From NCBI RefSeq assembly GCF_902506165.1, contig NZ_LR733817.1, positions 914,255 to 978,254 of the forward strand: a stretch of DNA of 64,000 nt, in the 5' to 3' direction. The stretch comes from Bosea sp. 29B. Lineage in GTDB: Bacteria; Pseudomonadota; Alphaproteobacteria; Rhizobiales; Beijerinckiaceae. A program made the position numbers and the translations under genes. The stretch's first letter is position 1. Each line of letters starts with the position of its first letter. Positions 62,089-64,000 of this stretch are shown piece by piece. A model generated the notes under the pieces. The model ran no database searches and was not told the DNA's origin. It worked only from the letters and a program-made list of their open reading frames with translations.

Positions 62089-62379
62089 TCACATCGGCGC
62101 TGCCGGCTCCCCTCGCTCCACCGAACGAGCGCGCAGGTGGCGGCGTTTCCGCCTACGTCTCAGCCACAGACCGAATGCGAATGGCAGCAAGGCGCTGACG
62201 GCAAGCGGCGCTGCATGCGGAAAAAGTTCGATGCTATAGAACTTCCCGACGCCCCACACGGCCACTCCGAAAAGGCAGACGCTGATCAGGCCATAAGTCA
62301 GCGCCGAGCCAACGGGTGCGGGAGCATAGGCGGAGGCCGCGATTTCGGCCGCTACGCTTTGGCGGTCAACGCGGTTCAA
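62089..62379 (-). CDS. Possible small membrane protein
   Basis: A TTG-started 96-residue frame has two hydrophobic spans (SALTYGLISVCLFGVAVWGVG and APLAVSALLPFAFGLWL) and a basic tail (RRRRKRRHLRARS). It overlaps the preceding small frame by four bases (TTGA), as in coupled genes. A single frameshifted gene is the alternative. Confidence 0.4.
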   Translation of the reverse strand: MNRVDRQSVAAEIAASAYAPAPVGSALTYGLISVCLFGVAVWGVGKFYSIELFPHAAPLAVSALLPFAFGLWLRRRRKRRHLRARSVERGEPAAPM

Positions 62380-62501
62380 TGCGATACGACGGCAAAAGCC
62401 AGCGCCATGGCTGCAATCAGCCCGCAATAGGCCAGCCAGACCGGATATCGGCTCAAGAGCCAAACCCTGTACAAGGTCCAGTGCGACATGACGTTGGTCA
62501 T
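62376..62501 (-). CDS. Possible very small membrane protein
   Basis: The 41-residue frame starts MTNVMSHWTLYRVW and has one membrane span (LAYCGLIAAMALAFAVVSH). It overlaps the frame at 62089-62379. Support is only hydrophobicity and coupling. Confidence 0.35.
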   Translation of the reverse strand: MTNVMSHWTLYRVWLLSRYPVWLAYCGLIAAMALAFAVVSH

Positions 62502-62691
62502 TGCGGGCTCCGACATTCTGCTCTGGGGAATAGGCAAGGCCCTCGCATTAACGATGCATCTGGAATCGGGTTTCTGACAGCATGCCTGCCAAGCTCGCCT
62601 GAGGGCGCACGCCTCGCCCCGTTCGCCGAACCACTCCCATGGCTCGATCATCCGCCTGGCGTAAGAATCCAGCTATCGCCGAAACCCGACC

Positions 62692-62916
62692 TCAGACGCG
62701 TTCCATCACCCGTCCGGCAAACGTCAGATGGTCCGCGCCGATCGACGTGATCCTGATATGGCACCGTCCACCGTCGTCGGTCTCGAGCATCAGATCGCCT
62801 TGAAGGTCGGCGAGAGCCAATATGCCCGGGTTGCAGATGAGCTTGCCCGATCTCCCATTCGACATGTCGCAGACCATCTCGGCACGCTGTCCTGTCTTCG
62901 TGATCAAACGAGCCAT
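62692..62916 (-). CDS. Small hypothetical protein, possibly PilZ-like
   Basis: The 74-residue product (MARLITKTGQRAEMVCDMSNGRSGKL..., ending HLTFAGRVMERV) has beta-strand-rich sequence resembling part of a PilZ domain but lacks a clear RxxxR. ATG 62916 is chosen over a longer frame with no homology. It is followed upstream by an AT-rich stretch. Confidence 0.5.
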   Translation of the reverse strand: MARLITKTGQRAEMVCDMSNGRSGKLICNPGILALADLQGDLMLETDDGGRCHIRITSIGADHLTFAGRVMERV

Positions 62917-63046
62917 GAGTCGATTCCTTCTGCGCGAGGGCGGGCACACCGCACACGCTCGGAATGACAGTCTGCCAACCCCATCATGTCCCTGTCTGCA
63001 AGCGCAGCGAGCCTTTGATATGGGAAATCGCCACCTGAATCGGTAG

Positions 63047-63235
63047 AGACAAAAAATAATAAACGGCCAAAACCTTAGACATCGAGATATTATCGCACGG
63101 GATCAACGTTTTGAGGGGAGATTTTATAGGAAAAATATTTGATTATAACTGTATTTCATAAAATTTCTGAGAGAGAATTATTTTTCTCGCCTTGTATCAG
63201 GTGAAATTTATCCCATATCCGAGCGTGATCGGTCG
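63047..63235. other. AT-rich intergenic segment
   Basis: This segment is much more AT-rich than the rest of the window, with runs such as AAAAAATAATAAA and TTTTATAGGAAAAATATTTG. No frame, RNA or repeat was recognised. It could be a promoter region for the flanking small genes or foreign DNA. Confidence 0.6.
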
Positions 63236-63340
63236 GTATTGAAATTGCTGGCCGCGAGCGGTCGGGCTGTCGCCTGGCACGCCTTTCCCCGTTCGTCGGA
63301 AACCTCCGACAAGATCATGTTGCTTAGGAAGGAGGCCGCA

Positions 63341-63604
63341 GTGACCAATCGCACCACGCAGATCTCCGTCCACTTTTCACGCCCATTTTTGCTGCCCGAT
63401 TTCGAGGCGCCGCTGCCGGCCGGAGAATACCGGGTCGACTACGACGAGGTATCGATCGAGAGCACGTCCAGACTTGCCTGGCGACGTGTGGGCGGCTTCA
63501 TCAATTTGCCGGCTATTGGACTGCCCGAATCCTTACAGCAGATGGTTCCGATCGAGCCGGCTTATCTCGCCGCGGCCCTTGAAAAGGACCAGCGGCTGCC
63601 TTGA
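63341..63604 (+). CDS. Small hypothetical protein
   Basis: The 87-residue product (TNRTTQISVHFSRPFLLPDFEAPLPAGEYRVDYDE...) starts with GTG after AGGAGG. The pattern 'HFSRPF-x-L-x5-PAGEYRVDYDEV' occurs in short hypothetical proteins of Hyphomicrobiales as I remember them. No function is known. 63605-63767 holds nothing recognisable. Confidence 0.6.
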   Translation: MTNRTTQISVHFSRPFLLPDFEAPLPAGEYRVDYDEVSIESTSRLAWRRVGGFINLPAIGLPESLQQMVPIEPAYLAAALEKDQRLP

Positions 63605-63767
63605 TCGGCAGGTGCTGAAAGCCGCGGGCCGGAACTCGGTCGCTCTTGCAAAGACAAGGCCCGCAAAGGCCGGTGCCTTCGCCGGTATCCATGCCTTGCC
63701 GGCCCCGCCGCAGCGTCTTTCGACAATCCCGTCGAACCGTCGAAGCCCGGCGATCTTGGAGTTCGCC

Positions 63768-64000
63768 ATGGCCCTCGAATTGGCTCGCCTGCAGGCCGTA
63801 CCTAAACCTTGGGGCTCGCACGATCTCCTGCCGTGGAGCGGAACCGATCATCACGACGTCGCCATCGGCGAAATCTGGTTGCAGCGCCACGATTCGGCTC
63901 TTGAGCCCGCTTTGCTCCTCAAGCTGCTGTTCACGCGCGAAGCGCTGTCGATCCAGGTGCATCCGGATGACGACGCAGCCCACGCAATGGGGCTTGCCCG
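63768..64000 (+). CDS. manA: Mannose-6-phosphate isomerase, type I (3' end outside window)
   Basis: The first 77 codons show KPWGSHDLLPW (start of the cupin), GEIWLQ, LLKLLFTREALSIQVHPDD near residues 50-68, with the zinc-binding Gln/His of IQVHPDD. It interconverts mannose-6-P and fructose-6-P. Confidence 0.88.
   Translation, partial: MALELARLQAVPKPWGSHDLLPWSGTDHHDVAIGEIWLQRHDSALEPALLLKLLFTREALSIQVHPDDDAAHAMGLA

Overview
The window is high-GC bacterial chromosome. Gene content and style point to an alphaproteobacterium of the Hyphomicrobiales, with a Bosea/Bradyrhizobium-like flavour. The supporting features are B12 riboswitches, an NrdAB plus MetE back-up set, CaiB-type CoA transferases, Bug-type solute receptors and a DUF849 enzyme. 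No species assignment is possible from sequence alone.

Bases 1-19,300 are accessory. The left edge is the right end of an IS66-family element. A seven-gene, mostly end-overlapping type I restriction-modification operon follows on the minus strand (10262 to 256): half-HsdS, HsdM, a GIY-YIG/DUF4357 protein, HsdS, a TIGR04141-like protein, HsdR and a YgjP-like metallopeptidase. Next come a divergent XRE-regulator/unknown-protein module, a small lipoprotein, a second XRE pair, and a satellite-like integrated element (tyrosine integrase, VapE-like helicase, RepB-like primase, AlpA-like protein). Two proteins of unknown function close this part.

Bases 19,470-35,850 form a catabolic cluster. It has a Baeyer-Villiger monooxygenase, a ChnD-like alcohol dehydrogenase, an aldehyde dehydrogenase and an HSL-type hydrolase. 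It also has two CoA transferases, acyl-CoA dehydrogenase, enoyl-CoA hydratase, a MaoC-type hydratase, a CitE-like lyase and a beta-keto acid cleavage enzyme. A FadR/GntR regulator sits inside, and an identical palindromic operator lies at both divergent promoters (24765 and 31630). The set fits oxidation of a cyclic or long-chain ketone through an ester or lactone to a dicarboxylate and then CoA-linked degradation.

Bases 36,000-37,150 hold a tRNA 3'-end fragment, a terminator and an HNH endonuclease gene. A decayed copy of this module lies at 61,230-61,910. Bases 37,380-46,030 are a LacI-controlled sugar-uptake locus: an ABC importer, a DUF2264 protein and a GH88 unsaturated glucuronyl hydrolase. 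A second copy of the XRE module is at 46,121-46,471.

Bases 46,550-60,880 are a compact B12-response block. Three cobalamin riboswitches precede (i) a methyltransferase-btuB-btuF-btuC-btuD uptake operon, (ii) nrdA-nrdB-CbiX/ferredoxin plus a deleted btuF-like gene, and (iii) metE. Riboswitches (ii) and (iii) are divergent inverted duplicates that share the downstream leader and an RBS-sequestering hairpin. NrdB carries Phe at the radical-Tyr position, as in class Ic enzymes. When B12 is low the block would raise uptake and switch on B12-independent ribonucleotide reductase and methionine synthase. The right end (60,900-64,000) has remnants, small unknown genes and the start of a mannose-6-phosphate isomerase gene.
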